Assembly (NCBI RefSeq): GCF_000002075.1 | Contig: NW_004797376.1 | Span: 445,739 to 509,738, forward strand | Direction of reading: 5' to 3' | DNA length: 64,000 nt | Source of the DNA: Aplysia californica | Taxonomy: Eukaryota > Mollusca > Gastropoda > Aplysiida > Aplysiidae | Shown here: in pieces, positions 37,201 to 52,038 of the stretch | Layout of the letters: each line of letters begins with the position of its first letter | How positions within the stretch are numbered: the first letter of the stretch is position 1 | Translations under genes and position numbers: made by a program | Notes under the pieces: model-generated | The model's database searches: none | Seen by the model: only the letters and a program-made list of their open reading frames with translations | What the model was told of the DNA's origin: nothing

Positions 37201-40200
37201 CATCACTCACTTCAATGTCCAGTGTTTTGGTGGATGCAGAGCGAGAGCTCGGTTTGCCCAGATCATAGGCAACCACTTTTATCTGTGGAGGATACATAAT
37301 GCTAACATTCAGATTATCAATAAAACAGCCGGGCACAGATAGCATGAACATGAAAAACTAAAAAATCACAGAAAATGCTATTTCTTGACGGATGTCCTTT
37401 TAATCCATAATAATGATAATAATAATAAATGACATTTATATAGCGCTCACCCCCGATTAAAGTACACAGGCTCTGAGCGTTTTACCATACAGTACAACGT
37501 ACAACAGTAACATAAAACGTTGTGTTCTGACTAAAGAAAATTACTCCAAATATTCATCTAATTAATTTAAAAACAGAAACGACTTCAGCTGACATTTGAA
37601 TATATCAAAAGATTTGATCTCTTAAAGTACTTGGTAAACCATTCCAGATCTTGGGGCCTTGGTATTCAAATGCCCTTTCACCCATTGTTTCAAGTTTTAT
37701 AGATGGTAAAATAAATTTCTTTTTGTCAGCTGAAGACCTTAAACTGCTAATTGGAATGTAGTCTTAACAGATTTGATACATATGAAGTTGCATTATCATT
37801 CAAACATTTGTTACATAGGGTGGCCAACTTGTACACAATCCTTTTCTCAACAGGAAGCCAATGCAAAGTTCGTAAAAAGAGGTTTAACAGAGTCTCGCTT
37901 TCGTGCAGCATTGTTTTGGACAGTTTGAAGTCTTTTAACTTTCTCCAGTGATATTCCTGATAACAAGGAGTTACAATAATCAAGTTTTGATAAAAAAAAA
38001 TTAAGCTAGTTACTAGTAAAGCAGTATACTTAGTATTTTACTTATTTCTAAATACATGCTGCTGATCAGATGATTTACCTCAGCCGACTCTGACAAACTG
38101 GAATCAAAATAGATGCCAAGATTCTTAACTTTTCTTGAAAATGCAATTTTCGCATCACCAATTATCATGTGATCGTGGTCAACCTCTTTAACAGACACTA
38201 TTGGTTAACCCGCAGGATGGATATGTTGAATACATTTATCAAACCCTGATCTGTTTGTGGAGCTATCCATGCCTGACTGTATCTTATTCATCTTCAGTTA
38301 GCAGTGCTAACTTGTACTATATGTGCAGCCATAGGTGACACCGTACCATATTTTTACCTTGTAAGAACATGAGGTCGATCCATCAAGTTCACCTCATGCC
38401 ACTATGCCGGGAATTATAAAAATTAAACGATGTGTTTGTAGCGCACTCAGAACTCAGTTACCAAAATACAGTCGAACCTGTGTAAGACGGCCACCCATTG
38501 TCAAGGAGAAAAATGGCCATATAAGACAGGTGGCCGTCTTAGGCAGGACTGATCAAGATGAAGAAAACAAACCCCATTCCTTTCTGAGGTCCCAACCAGA
38601 GGTAGTCGCATTGTTGTTGTTGTTGCTGTTGTTGTTGTTTTCGCTGGGTTTTATTATTTTTTAAAATTTTGTTGCCGCTTTTGTGCAAGGGTGACAATAA
38701 AATGAAGTATGTCAGACAAGGAGGACCGAGTGCTATGGCAAAACAAACACATTAGTTGCCACTGCTCAGAGAACGAGCTACGCTTCTGTCACATGTTCAC
38801 GTTGACGTCCATTGTTACTTTGTTACAGACTGGGTCAACAGTGACCACTCCTCTCACTTACTATTTGAGTATGAGTCCTGGGTGGGGCTTACCGGTTATG
38901 AGCGAGACGTGTTGATAACAAGTCTCGGTTATGAGGGATCACACACTTCCCTTCCCTGCAGCTGAAAATGTGTTACCTTTGGTCTGCAGTGGGAGGGGCC
39001 TATGCAACATGATCGGTTGGAGGGACTGCCTAACAATAACAACAGGGGAATGGATTATGACGGCTTGCCGACAATGCCAGGAGCCAATGCATGATTTATG
39101 ACAAAACGTAATCGAGTCACTAAGGTGGCCGTCTAAGACAGGTGTTGTTTGGTGTGATGTGGTTGAGTGTTAAAATAAGGTGGTCGCGGCAACGTTGGAC
39201 AGGTGCCCGTTTTACACAGTTAAATTATATAGAAAAAAAGCAAGGGGGAAAATATAAAGTGGCCGTTTGTACAGGAGGCAGTCTTATAAAGGTGGCCGGC
39301 ATAGAGGGTTCGACTGTAATTTAATTGTTTAATTAAACTCTATAGTACAAGTTAAATGTATTTTTATAAACGTCATACATTTTATTTTGGTGCTTGTTGT
39401 TTGTTGAGTAGGCTTATTGATAAATCGATAAATTTGCTGTCTTTGCGATTTATGTATCCAGTGTATCTTATTGAACGAAGTAGTTAATAATCCAGCCCAC
39501 GCGCTTAGCACTCTTAGTTATCTGGACCACTTTGTAAAAAAGTTTGACGACTCTTGCTCTAGTTGCAGGGTATGCCCAATTGCGTTGGACAGCAAAACCA
39601 ATAGAGAGTATTTTTTGTGTGATTAACTTTTCCTCTGTGGTATGGAATAGATCCTTAATTACTGTAAGAGCAATAGCAGTGACATAGATTAGATAGATGG
39701 TGCTTGACGGTTTACCTCGATGTTTTCGTTCTACTGACAGTCTACCACAGGACCAGCCGGACAACTGTTCCACTTGACTGTTTGCTAGTTCACAGTACTT
39801 AATATTTTCCAGTGAGTTTATACAGGCTCAGGACTGTCATTGGGACATTCTTCTTTGTTGCATTCCCCTGCTATATCTCAGAGCTGGTTCTTCAACTTGC
39901 AGTGCAACTGGTTTTCACATATGTGACAGTTCTTCCACTCAGTGGGGCCCCTTGCCTTCAGGAAGCCACATTGCAATTTTGAAGGTACTTTATAGTTTTT
40001 ATACTGTATTTTCAGATTTGGTAAGAATTAATTTTGAATTTGCCAAAACAATCCTGCAAGGAACCGTAAAAGGAAAGAGAGAGGAAGGCAGAGAAGGAGA
40101 TGGGAGGACAACATTACAGAGTGGACAGGAAAGACGATGGGTGACAATCTGAGGAAAGCAGAGGACAAAAATAGATGGCGGGAGCTGATTTTCAGATGCA

Positions 40201-42163
40201 GTGGTGCCCCCACGGTTGCCCCAACCACGGGATAGAAGAAGAGAGAAGAGAGAAGAGAGAATTTTGCCCAGGTGGCAGGCGAAGCATAGTCTTATCAATT
40301 TTTAGACCACCATGGGATCTTTAACGAGTGCAATTTGCACACGGGACCTCTGTGATTTTTCACTCGTATCCGAAAAGGCTAGGTGTTAAATCTTTCCTGC
40401 CTAAAGACCAGGGGTGTGGCTAAAAAACAGCCGTAAGGAGGAGCCAGAAGAAGCAATAGACAGTGTCAGGAAAAACGGAAAGTGGAGATGAAAGCAGATG
40501 ACAGAACATGGCTAGAAAACAGCAAAGGGGGTGAAAGGAGAACATTTTAGAGAAGAACATTTTTCATCATTGTCATGATTCAAACCCGGGACCTACTGAA
40601 AGAGAAGCGAACACAGCACCTCTAGACTATAAGGGCCCCCAATTGGGACATGAAAAATGTTTTGTTGGTTGTAGTTTATCTGAGTGGAGGCTTGACCCAC
40701 CACCCCCAACCCCACCATGTTTTCTTGAAAGAAATGCATCAGGGTATGGGAGTAATAGTTTTAAAATCAACCTGTGCAGGCTTTAACAGTAAGATGCATT
40801 ATTGCAGTAGACCATGAAAATAATTGTCGGAGTGCACACACAAACACACACACATACACACAGAAAATTTTCCTATTTTTCTTTTACTTACATACAAATG
40901 ACTTTTGGTTTCCTTGTCCAGTGGTTCAATCACATAAAGTTTTCCAGTCATCTCATCAATACGAAACTTTTTCCAATCATCAGCCTTTGTCGTATTGTCA
41001 AGTCTGAATCGAACAGCAGCATTCGTTTCCAACTCTCTATCATCATCCTTTGCAGTAAATTGATACACGAAACTGTCTTTCTTCGCGCACTAAAGAATGA
41101 TACAAATAGACCTAGTGATTATCGAGAGCTACATGAGACACAATCATGTTAACACAGATCAATTAAAGTCACAATGATGCTCAGTCAGATCAACAGAAGA
41201 AACAATAATCGTCACTCACACAGATTAGCAGATGACACAATGACACTCACAATGATTAACAGAAGACACGATGAAGCTCACACAGATAAATCAACAGAAG
41301 ACACAATGATGCTCTCTCACACAGACCAATAAAAGACACAATGATGCTCTCTCACACAGATCAGTAAAAAACGCAATGATGCTCTCTCACACAGATCAGT
41401 AAAAGACACAATGATACTCTCTCACACAGATCAGTAAAAGACACAATGATGCTCTCTCACACAGATCAGTAAAAGACACAAGGATGCTCTCTCACACAAA
41501 TCTGTAAAAGACACAATGATGCTCTCTCACACAGATAAGTAAAAGACACAATGATGCTCTCTCACACAGATCAGTAAAAGACACAATGATGCTCACACAA
41601 ATAAATCAACAGAAGACAAAATAATGCTCACACAGATAAATCAACAGAAGACACAATGAAGCTCTCCCTCATACAGATGAACAGAAGACACAATGATGCC
41701 CATGTGAGTCAGCTCAAGATACAATGATAGACAGGGCCACAGAAGATACAATGTTGATTAACAGGGCTCAATACTAGAATTACGTATTTCCTACTCAACG
41801 GAAAAATGGGATACAAATCGTTATAGTTATATATATGTAGTATACATGAGGAAAATATAATTCACAAGTAAAGTAGCATGGGTGGGTGTGACCAAAGCTG
41901 ACATCATCTGTCTAAGACTGAGCACATAACCTTTGACTGTTTGTGAAATTTTGGTTAACTTTCATTTTTAAAAATTAAAATACGTTCCCCAACCATTTGA
42001 AGTATACAACCCCCATGAAAAATGTAGACAGTAAAGTGATGCAAATTGTCCTGAATTCTGATCCAGAACAAGTTTTTAGTACTACAATAACTGATGGTAA
42101 AAGGCATATTGACCATGTCTCCCAGCAAAGGCACATAACAAAGCAGACTGTACTGGCTCAACA

Positions 42164-42225
<62 letters not shown>

Positions 42226-45200
42226 TAGTAATAAAAAATAGCATAATTTGTATACCGCATATTCCCGCTCAACAGCAAACTCTATGCACTTTGCACTATA
42301 TCATTACCCCCAGCAGACCCCACAACCCTCTCCAGAAAAGTATACAGTGCAAGCAGCTGATTAAGCTCTCAAACACTAACAAACTGACAAGATCTTTCGC
42401 TGTCTATAGCTGGGTACTCATTCCCACCTGGGGGAAGTGAGGAAAATTTGTGTAAAGTGCTTTTTCCAAGGACTAAAAGTCGGATATCATTTCAAAGTTC
42501 CGTAAGCCTCCCATTGGAACGGAAACAACACACTTTTGGAGCTGCCTGAGGTGTTATTTATGAGTCAGGTTGTGCTTGTACTCTTCATCAAGGTCCTCAT
42601 CGTTATTGTTGTCTCTATTTCATTTAACTCACTTGAGCTTGAGCTATTTTTCACCCAACAACCATTGCAGCCTGACACTTTTGGCATATAGTGAATCATT
42701 AACCAAAAAAAGACTGTGAAAGCTATCATAATTTTTAAAATGCAACAAAAGAAATAAAGAAATGCTCTCACAGAAATAGAAACCTGCATCTGATTTGTCT
42801 GAATAGTTTTTGTTTTATCCATACAGTCGAACCTGTGTAAGACGGAATCGCAAGGGAGCGGGGAAAAAATTCTGTCTTAGACAGGGGAATTTAGGGGGGA
42901 GGTGGAGGTGGTGTCAAAGGCCCAGCCGGTAGGATCAAGGATCGCTTGTCCGATCGACAAGCAGAGGTCAAAACTTCACACCTCTCAGCTGCTATCCTGT
43001 CTGATAGTGACATGCGTCAGTCTTACGTATCCAATTACCACCAGTGCTTGCCTTTCATAGGACCACTGTTTGACCTACTAAAAACAGAAACGTTTGAACA
43101 TCTCCTTGGCTTCCACCCTTAGTCCCACCCACCAACGCCACCCGTCACTGCCATCAATGTAACAACGATTCGAGGAGCTCTTTTCTCGGCTGGCCGTACG
43201 ATCAGGGCGGCAGGCATTGGTCAATCTAATTTCACACCTCCGGCTTCTGGTTACCCAGGAAAGTTTCTGTAGTGGCTCGCTACTCGAGCACTCTCGCGGG
43301 CAGTCGTGAGATATCACACCCACACTACACTGACCATCTGCATCACTCAGGGCTCACATGATGGGGTAACTTCTACCCCCAATTCACCCCTACTCCCCTT
43401 CCTTGCCCAGTGGCATGGCCATGGCGTTAAGTTTAGAGCAGGTGGGACCAAACTTGCGAATTTTGTTTCAAATCAGGGCTGAGCGGGCAAAGCATTTTCC
43501 ATCTTAAACAGGTGAAACCTAGACGGTCAGAGAGATCGTAGTAAGAACGTATAGGGTGAAACCCTTGGAAGGGAGCGGATTTTTCTTTCCGTTTCCGCGT
43601 TGGACAGGTTTCCGTTTTATACAGGTAATTAAAGAGGAATATATAAAGAGGGGAGCGAGGAGATTCCGTTAAGACAGGTTTCCATTTTACACAGGTTTCC
43701 GTTAAGGCAGGTTCGACTGTATTTTGAAGTGGCAATGTCTGGGGGTTACACAATTTTTTTTTAGCCCAATTTAAAATAAAATCATCTATCACAATGCGGA
43801 GGTGACTGACGAAGTCTGTTACAGCTAAAATAGTATTGCACATAACATCATCAAATTTTTAAAGAAACGAAACAAGTGGGTCAACTGTTGGTTCAATCCT
43901 TCCCATAGCTTGTAACAAAAAAACATCGGAGATATCGATTGGTAAAACATTCCATAAATACACGGGATTCAGCCACCGGGCCGATGGCACGTCCTGTAAA
44001 TATACATGGGAATAGCTCAAGTGAGCTAATACAATAAAGTGTTTGTGTCATGTTATGATTTTGAAAAAAAAAAGGAAATGACATCTGCATTAAACGACAG
44101 TAAACATTTGTGGCGAACACTTCCAAACAAAAAGAACTGAACAACCTGTTATGAAAAAAACCACACACACACACACGAGAGAACCCAAAGAAAGGTATGA
44201 CATTATGTACAACAATAACCAACCTCTGGGATCGAAGGAATGGGGCCATCATTGGTGAACTGAGGGTCAAAGAGATTCTCATCATGTATTGTGATGGTTA
44301 CATTTGTATTTCCTGACTGGGAAGGGCTACCATGGTCAGTGGCTTTGACAGTGTATCTGTGAAGATTGAATGGAAAAACATTTTATATTTAGTAGTTTTA
44401 AGGTGGGTTTTATGGCACTTGCAAGTCAAAAAAAATCATTCATAAGTGTCGAAGATTAGAAGAGTTACTAGACAGTAACATACAAATAAAAGGAGAGATG
44501 CAGATGATATACATTCGATAGGAAAGAAAAAGCAAACCACATCAGAGCACCAGCCGATCGCCCATGAAAAAAACTCCCATTTTTAAACTTCTATTTCAGT
44601 TTTAGAACAAAACACTGTTAACGATATTGGATGATATAGTATGGGCCTCATACACACTGTTAGGCTATCTAACATACTGCAAGATTATCCAGAAGGCACG
44701 ACCTCCTAGACCACTCACTTCACTTTATCAAACCAGCAGCCATCTGAGTTCAAGCCCTTCAGCCCGAGTCTCGTAATCTAAAATCCACCTGAGATAGGAC
44801 CGAACCTAGTGGGTAAGGAGCTTTGAAAACTCCTCTAACAACCTACGCCATAAAAGTCTAAGAGAAGGACCCAAACCATAGCCCAGCCTGCCACCAACAG
44901 AGCTATCAGTACCATACAACTGAGATATAGTTCTCAGCTAGTCATTAAAAGGCACTATAGACAAAATAGAATAAGAAACAGAAAAAAGGAGCAGACCGCA
45001 CCAAACCCTCCTCCAACCATCCAGGAGCACACTGACAATACAATCCATTCAGAAGAAGAAACCATGAAAATGACAGACAGAATGACAAAAGGTACTGCAG
45101 GCACGTAGAACCTGCAATTACACCCTGAACTTTTTGGTCTCATAAGAGTTTATCAGCATGCGGGCAGTATTGCATACAGGCGGAAGTCATTTTTGACGGC

Positions 45201-47521
45201 CTTTGAGATACATCTGTTTGCAATACTGCCCGCAAGCACTGGTAACACAAATAGGTTATATAAGTGTGGAAGATTAGAGGTGATACTAGAAAGTAACACG
45301 CAAAGAAAAGAAGGACGAGAGATTAAGACCACAGATGTATGATGAAAGCAAGGAGCAAACCACAGCAAAGTGCTTGCCACCCATCCATCCCCTTTAAACT
45401 ACCAACAGTAAATGGATCTTGAGTTCAAGAGCAAAAATCTAAATAATATTAATTGCAATGGATTGGGGGGGGGGGGGGAGAAAAAAAAGACAAAGCAAAC
45501 AAAGATGGATGGACAGAAAAAAAGTTAATATACTGACGAGCAAAAGAAAGTGGGCACCCTACGTTCGGTGCATTATTTCCGTTCTTTACCGTAGTAATGC
45601 CGTATTGCCAATGAATTTTGAAAGTTTTGCCATTTTTTCAATAAATGCAGACAAAAAAAAACTAAGAAAAACGATCGAAAGCACACCTTTTATAAGAAAT
45701 TAATAACACCGATTCAAATGTCCAAAATCCCAGAATTAGTAACGGGTGTAACTCCGACCAGCATTGATGACTAAAGTGCGTCTCCGTTTCATGGATTGCA
45801 CATGTCGTTGGATAAATTGCTGAGGAATACTATTCCAAGCACCAATTAATTATTGCTGCAGTTGAGGGATTGTTGTTGGGGGTGGCCGAAGGATGCGAAT
45901 TTCCTTGTTGATCGTGTCCCAGAGGTGCTCAATCACGTTCAAATTTGGGAGTAATACTGGCAACGGTGTTACAACACGTACGTCATTTTTGTTTTAAGAA
46001 TCTCAGGGTAACAAAGGCACGGTGTGCTGCTGCATTGTCCTGCTGTAACACGAGATTGTTCCTGTGGCGAGCCAGAAACGGCAGAAGGTGTGGATAGAGA
46101 ACGTTTTTGATGTATCTCTGGGCAGTCAGATTACCGTCGATAATGACTAGATCGAATTTATCAGTACTTGTTATGGATTCCCATACCATAATGCTACGTT
46201 TGTCAGCAACAGCACTGACACACTGAGGTAAATAACGTTCATGACGTCTCCGGTAGACTTTCTGCCTTCCATTGTGGCGATTCAAAAGAAATCTGGATTT
46301 GTCGGAAAACATCACTCTGTTCCACTGGCGGTTTAGCCATCCCCGGTGCAGATGTGCCCAGTTGAGTCTAGCATTACGGTGTCTTTGGAGGAGACGAGTG
46401 CGTCGAGCTGGGTGTCGGGCAATGATTCCGTGGGCTTTCAGGCGTCGACGAACGGTGAAGCGGCTGATTGGTCTATACCCAGGCCAATCTCTGGCAGTTT
46501 TAGAAGCTGTTTGAAACCGATCCCACAAGTGTGGAACTCTGATCCGATTGTCTTCAACAGCAGTAGAGACACGAGGACGACCAGACCTTGGAGTGTCACT
46601 AATCGAACCACTTGCTTGGAAGTGTATCCTTAGCTTTTGGATAGTATCTCTCGTCACATTGAAAGCTCTAGCGACGGCAGAAACCGTCGCATTGCTCTGA
46701 GCATGCCAAGAGCTTCTTGACGTTGCGCATCACTGAGACGAGGCATGGTATAAAATAAAATTGAAAAGTTCAAGCCCAAAATTTTTGACGGCCTTTTCGC
46801 TTACACACGTTGAAGTGTGTAACGAAAAAAGAATAAAAGTAAAGGTATTGTAAATTTTCAAGAAAAAACGAGAAAACACGTTTTGGGCCAAGCGTATTAA
46901 ATTAAAAACACTTTTTATAACAACAAAATAAACAAATGTTGTTCTGACCGACTTTCTAAAGTGATTCAAGCTCAGCATGCCAATCGCCCAGTCAAAATTC
47001 GCTAAACTACTTTTACCTCTTACAGCACCGATTTGAAAACTGCCCACTTTCTTTTGCTCGCCAGTATATTTTAATTTTTAACCCCCCCCCCCCTCCAATC
47101 TTTTAGTTTTCAACTGCAAAGATGTTATTATAGTTTCTGCCAGGAATACTGCAGGTAACTTAAGAAACCAATTGTTTGATTTGTTATTCAATTGTGAATA
47201 TGAATGTATCTTTGCTGAGAATCAGTCAAGTATGTATCTATATTAATGTTTGGATGCTTGTGTCTCTCTGTGATTGTGAGTATGTCAGAGGTGGTGTGCA
47301 TTTACAAGTGTGAGTGTGTGGGGNNNNNNNNNNNNNNNNNNNNNNNNNNNNNNNNNNNNNNNNNNNNNNNNNNNNNNNNNNNNNNNNNNNNNNNNNNNNN
47401 NNNNNNNNNNNNNNNNNNNNNNNNNNNNNNNNNNNNNNNNNNNNNNNNNNNNNNNNNNNNNNNNNNNNNNNNNNNNNNNNNNNNNNNNNNNNNNNNNNNN
47501 NNNNNNNNNNNNNNNNNNNNN

Positions 47522-47554
<33 letters not shown>

Positions 47555-47805
47555 TACCACTGTAAATATTTTATGCTCCCATTCACACAATTTAGATGAT
47601 TTAGGAGGAAGGCTGCTTCATTCCTGCCTGTCAAGGCAACCCCAGCAGAATGGGATACAGCATCCAAGCAGACAGACGGAAATACTTGAGGAAATAACTT
47701 CTCAGCACAGGAAGAGAGAGGGAGCATGAGAGCGAGAGAGAGTGGGAGAGTGAGAGTGAAAGGGAGAGGGAGAGTGAGAGGGAGAGGGAGATGGAGAGGG
47801 AGAGG

Positions 47806-47877
<72 letters not shown>

Positions 47878-50800
47878 GACAGACAAAGACAAACAGAGAC
47901 AAACAGAGACAAACAGAGACAAACAGAGACAGACAGAGACAGACAGAGACAGACAGACAGAGACAGAGAGAGAGAGGGAGACAGAGACAGAGAGAGAGCG
48001 AGACAGACAGACAGAGAGATAGACAGAGATAGAGACAGAGAGGGAGAGAGAGAAGCAGAGAGAGACTGACAGTACAGAGACAGAGAGACTGACAGAGAGA
48101 GAGAGAGACAGACAGACAGACTGATAGACAGAAAGAAACACAAAGCTTGCTAGAGAGAGATTGAACAGGCACATTAGAGGAAAGAATGAGAGGAGTAGTG
48201 AAGGTGTTGAGATGAGAGAGGATATTTAGAGGACGGAAACCAGTGCACCAGTCATCATTTGCCTTTTGACACCAATATAATTATGCAAATACAAAACATC
48301 AGTCTACTGAAAAACTGGAATACATCACATTCATATTTTGTTAAATGTGACATCATTATAACAGGGCTGCCAGCAGGCTCTGACAAAAAAGCCTGAAAAT
48401 TTTTTTGTATAAAATTCTATGCGCAGTGCACGGCATTTAATTAAAAATAGATAACATCAATATTAACATGTGTCAAAATATTTAATACATAGGCCTAGGC
48501 CTAAAAGAAAAACCTAAATATGAAAAAAATAGAACTCACCAATAAATGCATATTGATGGGTGTAATGGATAGGGGAAGGTCTTGCTGTAAAGAAATGACA
48601 TCGCAGCCGCAGAATTTTGATTTTTTGCAGAATTTTGCAGAATTTTGCAAACTTTTGCAGCATTATTATGCTTTCAAACATAGAATTGCGAGAGAAAAAA
48701 AAATTAAACTGAAGCAAGCTGACGATGTTAGAGTGATCTCCATCTCACTAGAAGCCGTAAATTAGAGCGTTCTTTTCTTTTGGAAACAAAATTGATCTAT
48801 ATGAAGATTCTTGTTTGTTTTAGTAAGATTTTACGGTGCTTGCAACTGCATAGGTCATATGAACGCCAAGGGGTGGATGTCAACAGAGAGGTCTAAATGG
48901 GGAATCAGGCTTACTCTGCTCACCTCTCTAGCCTCAACAGTACAAAGTCTACTTCGACTATCAAGGCACCCCGGAAATAGCAGTTCACAAGAGAGTGACA
49001 AACATACAAAAGAAGTAGAGGACAAAATGACCATAGTGAGAATGAGGAAAGAAAAAGCAGCAGTTCCCCCTCTTCCCTATGTTGTTCCGGCACAGTATGA
49101 GCATGACATTGATAAATCAGCCCATTCACAATTCTACTGTGCATTAGAACATGTTATTATCCCCCTTTTAAGAATGGGCTAAAAACACTTCAGTCAGTAG
49201 CACTGCCCTATCTAGATTCTATTGTGCATGCGTTATTGTATAGGAGTACAGGCGAGACGGGATTTGTCTTTCAGGAAAAATGGATACATTTTTTAAAGGA
49301 AAGAATGTGTTGAAAACAAATGTTACTGAACGTCAGCTTCAGTTTACCAAAAGCACACATGTGTCTGGTGGAAAACTGTTCTGTTAGTAGGCCTACATAC
49401 TACATATGTAATGTGGTACTTGACCACACCTGTAAATCGACGGTGGATGGGCATTTCTGTGTTTATGCCATCTTCAATGAGGGCTTTTCCTTTTGGGGTG
49501 TTTTTAATTCTAACTGTGAGCTCTACCTCTGACTTTAGAATGTTGGAACCATTGTTGTTGCTTGGTTGAGGTAGGGGTGGTCTTTTATCTTCAAATAATC
49601 TTCATACATATTCTGCCCACCTTCCTAGGACTTCTTTTTTCTAAAATAACATTTTGTCTTTTTTGTCTTCAACACCTCCTGACAACCAATGACATAGCTC
49701 AAACTGCCAGCTCACCTGATTTTGAAATTATTGGTATACAATGTTGTCTCATTTCTTTGGGTCAAACTTTTTGCTAGTATTTTAGGTTATGGGCTTGTGT
49801 TTCTAAACAAAAATACAGATTGCATGCCGTTAATTGCTGGGGGGGGGGGGTTGTTTACTGTGTCTGTAGTGCTACTTCTCAGCTTATGATTAATTGGTAC
49901 TTATATTTTTTAAGCAGTATGGAAAAAAAAAGTTTAGACATGGTCGCAATCATTGCAGAATTTTTGCAGAACTTTTGCAGAATTTAGTCATTTTGGGGGT
50001 GACATTCTGCGCAGAATATTGAAATTTTCCATGAAGAAAACTACGATGTCAAATTACTTTCTCCTCTTGGAGGAGGAGCCAGTCAGTTTGCACCCCTCCC
50101 TCTTTCTTGACTGTGAGAGTATAATTTGCCGACCGGGCAAGAAAAATTTCCCCGGCTCCGCCGATCTCAAGAGGGAAAAGCCGTGAAAGCCAGAGGAGAA
50201 AAAGGCCTTGGTAGTCTAGTGGTTAGACAACAGGACTCATAATCACGAGATTGTGGGTTGAGGGGTTTGACACTCAGCTTGGTCCAATGTTGTGTCCTTG
50301 GAAAAGGCACTTTACACAAATTTTCTGTTTGGCTTAGTCCCATTGGAGATAGACATTAAATTCAGAGTGGATCCCCAGCAAAGCGCAAATGTCTGCAGTC
50401 CACTGAATGACATAAATAAAATGTGCCATAACCATAACACGAAGGAAAAGACTCAAAACAGGAGCAACAATTAAGATGTACCTGTAAACTCCAGAAAGAT
50501 TCAGCAAAGATTCTCTGACACTTATGACACCAGAGGCTGGGTCAATCTGAAAGTAAGTGTTGTCTGGGTCCTGTTGAAGTAAGGCATACAATAAATTTAA
50601 CAGATAATCTGGAACTGAAAACTGTTCATTTGTGCTCATGACATAGAAAAGGCAGTCTAGCTCTGCAGTTGGAAGCAAAAGAGCCCAAATATGAGACTGC
50701 GACAAAGACAAACTCTGCCTCCCCCCATCACCACCTCCCTTCCATGATGTCATGATTCAGACAAGTTCTCCAAATCCAACCCCCCCATCCCCAATTTATA

Positions 50801-51993
50801 AATCCCCAAAACCCAAGGTTTAGTGTCTCCCTACAGTGGAACTCGGATTCAATGAAGTAATCGGTCCTGACCTTCAATTTAGTTGAATCTGAATGTTCGT
50901 TATAGCAGACATGAGGTTTTTATGTTGATAATTACAGTCACCGAGTAAGTAATGTATAATGTATTCGACTTTCTCAATCAATAGCAGTTTGGTTTCAACT
51001 GAGAGGTATTTTCGTTTCTTTGATGTCCTACCGAAGAAATGCTGGAAAATTCAAGGAAAATACACTGAACTCTACTAAACACACACTTTGCAAAAGGGCA
51101 AATTCGTTCAAATGCACACCTAACTCATCTATCATCTGATTCTAGGACGCACAGTCAGCCCAACAAGTTATTTTGCTCTGTAGAGCCTAGCATATGGCGA
51201 CGTTTGATTCTACAGTCCAGTGTGCAATTCAATACGTAGACCTATGTCAAGACTAGCTTATCATTGTAACATTGATCAGTAACCGGAAAGAAAAACTGAC
51301 ACGCGTTTGTATCTTTACTCAAGTTCCACGCCCGGACCGTTTGTGCCCTCCCCCGAGACACACATACAGTCTCACGTGTGCTACTGCTCGTCTGACCTCG
51401 ACACATGCTGAGACGTGGGTGTTAGCAACTGGTGTTTTGGTATGATAGAAGGCAGCTGATTGGTTGCATAAGATATGAACAATAGGCTAAGTGAATAATG
51501 GTTCACGATACAAGTGCCATGGATGGATTCCAGAAACATATAAGGTTTGTTGTGGGAGAAAAACGAGCTAAGCCACGTCAGCATCCTGCAAGCGACTTCG
51601 TTTAATCCGAGCTAGCTCATTTATGTATTCTTTGAATCCGAGCTATTTTTATTGATTTTTATAAATAAAAATAATGGAGAATATTATCCAACCCTTTTTG
51701 TTGAATACAAGCTTTTGTTGAATCAGAGTTAGTTGAATCCGAGTTCAAACTGTACTATGGTTTGCTAAAAATGCTCCTCAATCAATTCTCTTTTAGTTTT
51801 GACAATATCACAGTTTACATATATGGCAAAAATACATCAGTGCAGCTCAATATAAGTGTTGCAGCACAGATGTATTTATAACAACAGGTAATATAGTTCA
51901 TGTCCTCTTCCAAACAATCGCAGCAAAAGTACACAAAAAAACATGTGTAAAACATATTTTTAAAAACCCAGCAATACACAAATAATAATAACA

Positions 51994-52038
<45 letters not shown>

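Noticed and set aside
45983-46657. Intact 224-codon frame as a possible domesticated Tc1 gene
   Set aside because: It lies within clear TIRs and TA targets, lacks the true start and the catalytic glutamate region, and both flanks continue in other frames: a decaying transposase.
47554-48174. Long ORFs of 100-206 codons (Ser/Leu/Val-rich on minus, Arg/Glu/Asp-rich on plus)
   Set aside because: They are translations of AG/ACAG microsatellite in several frames at once; no start context, no complexity.
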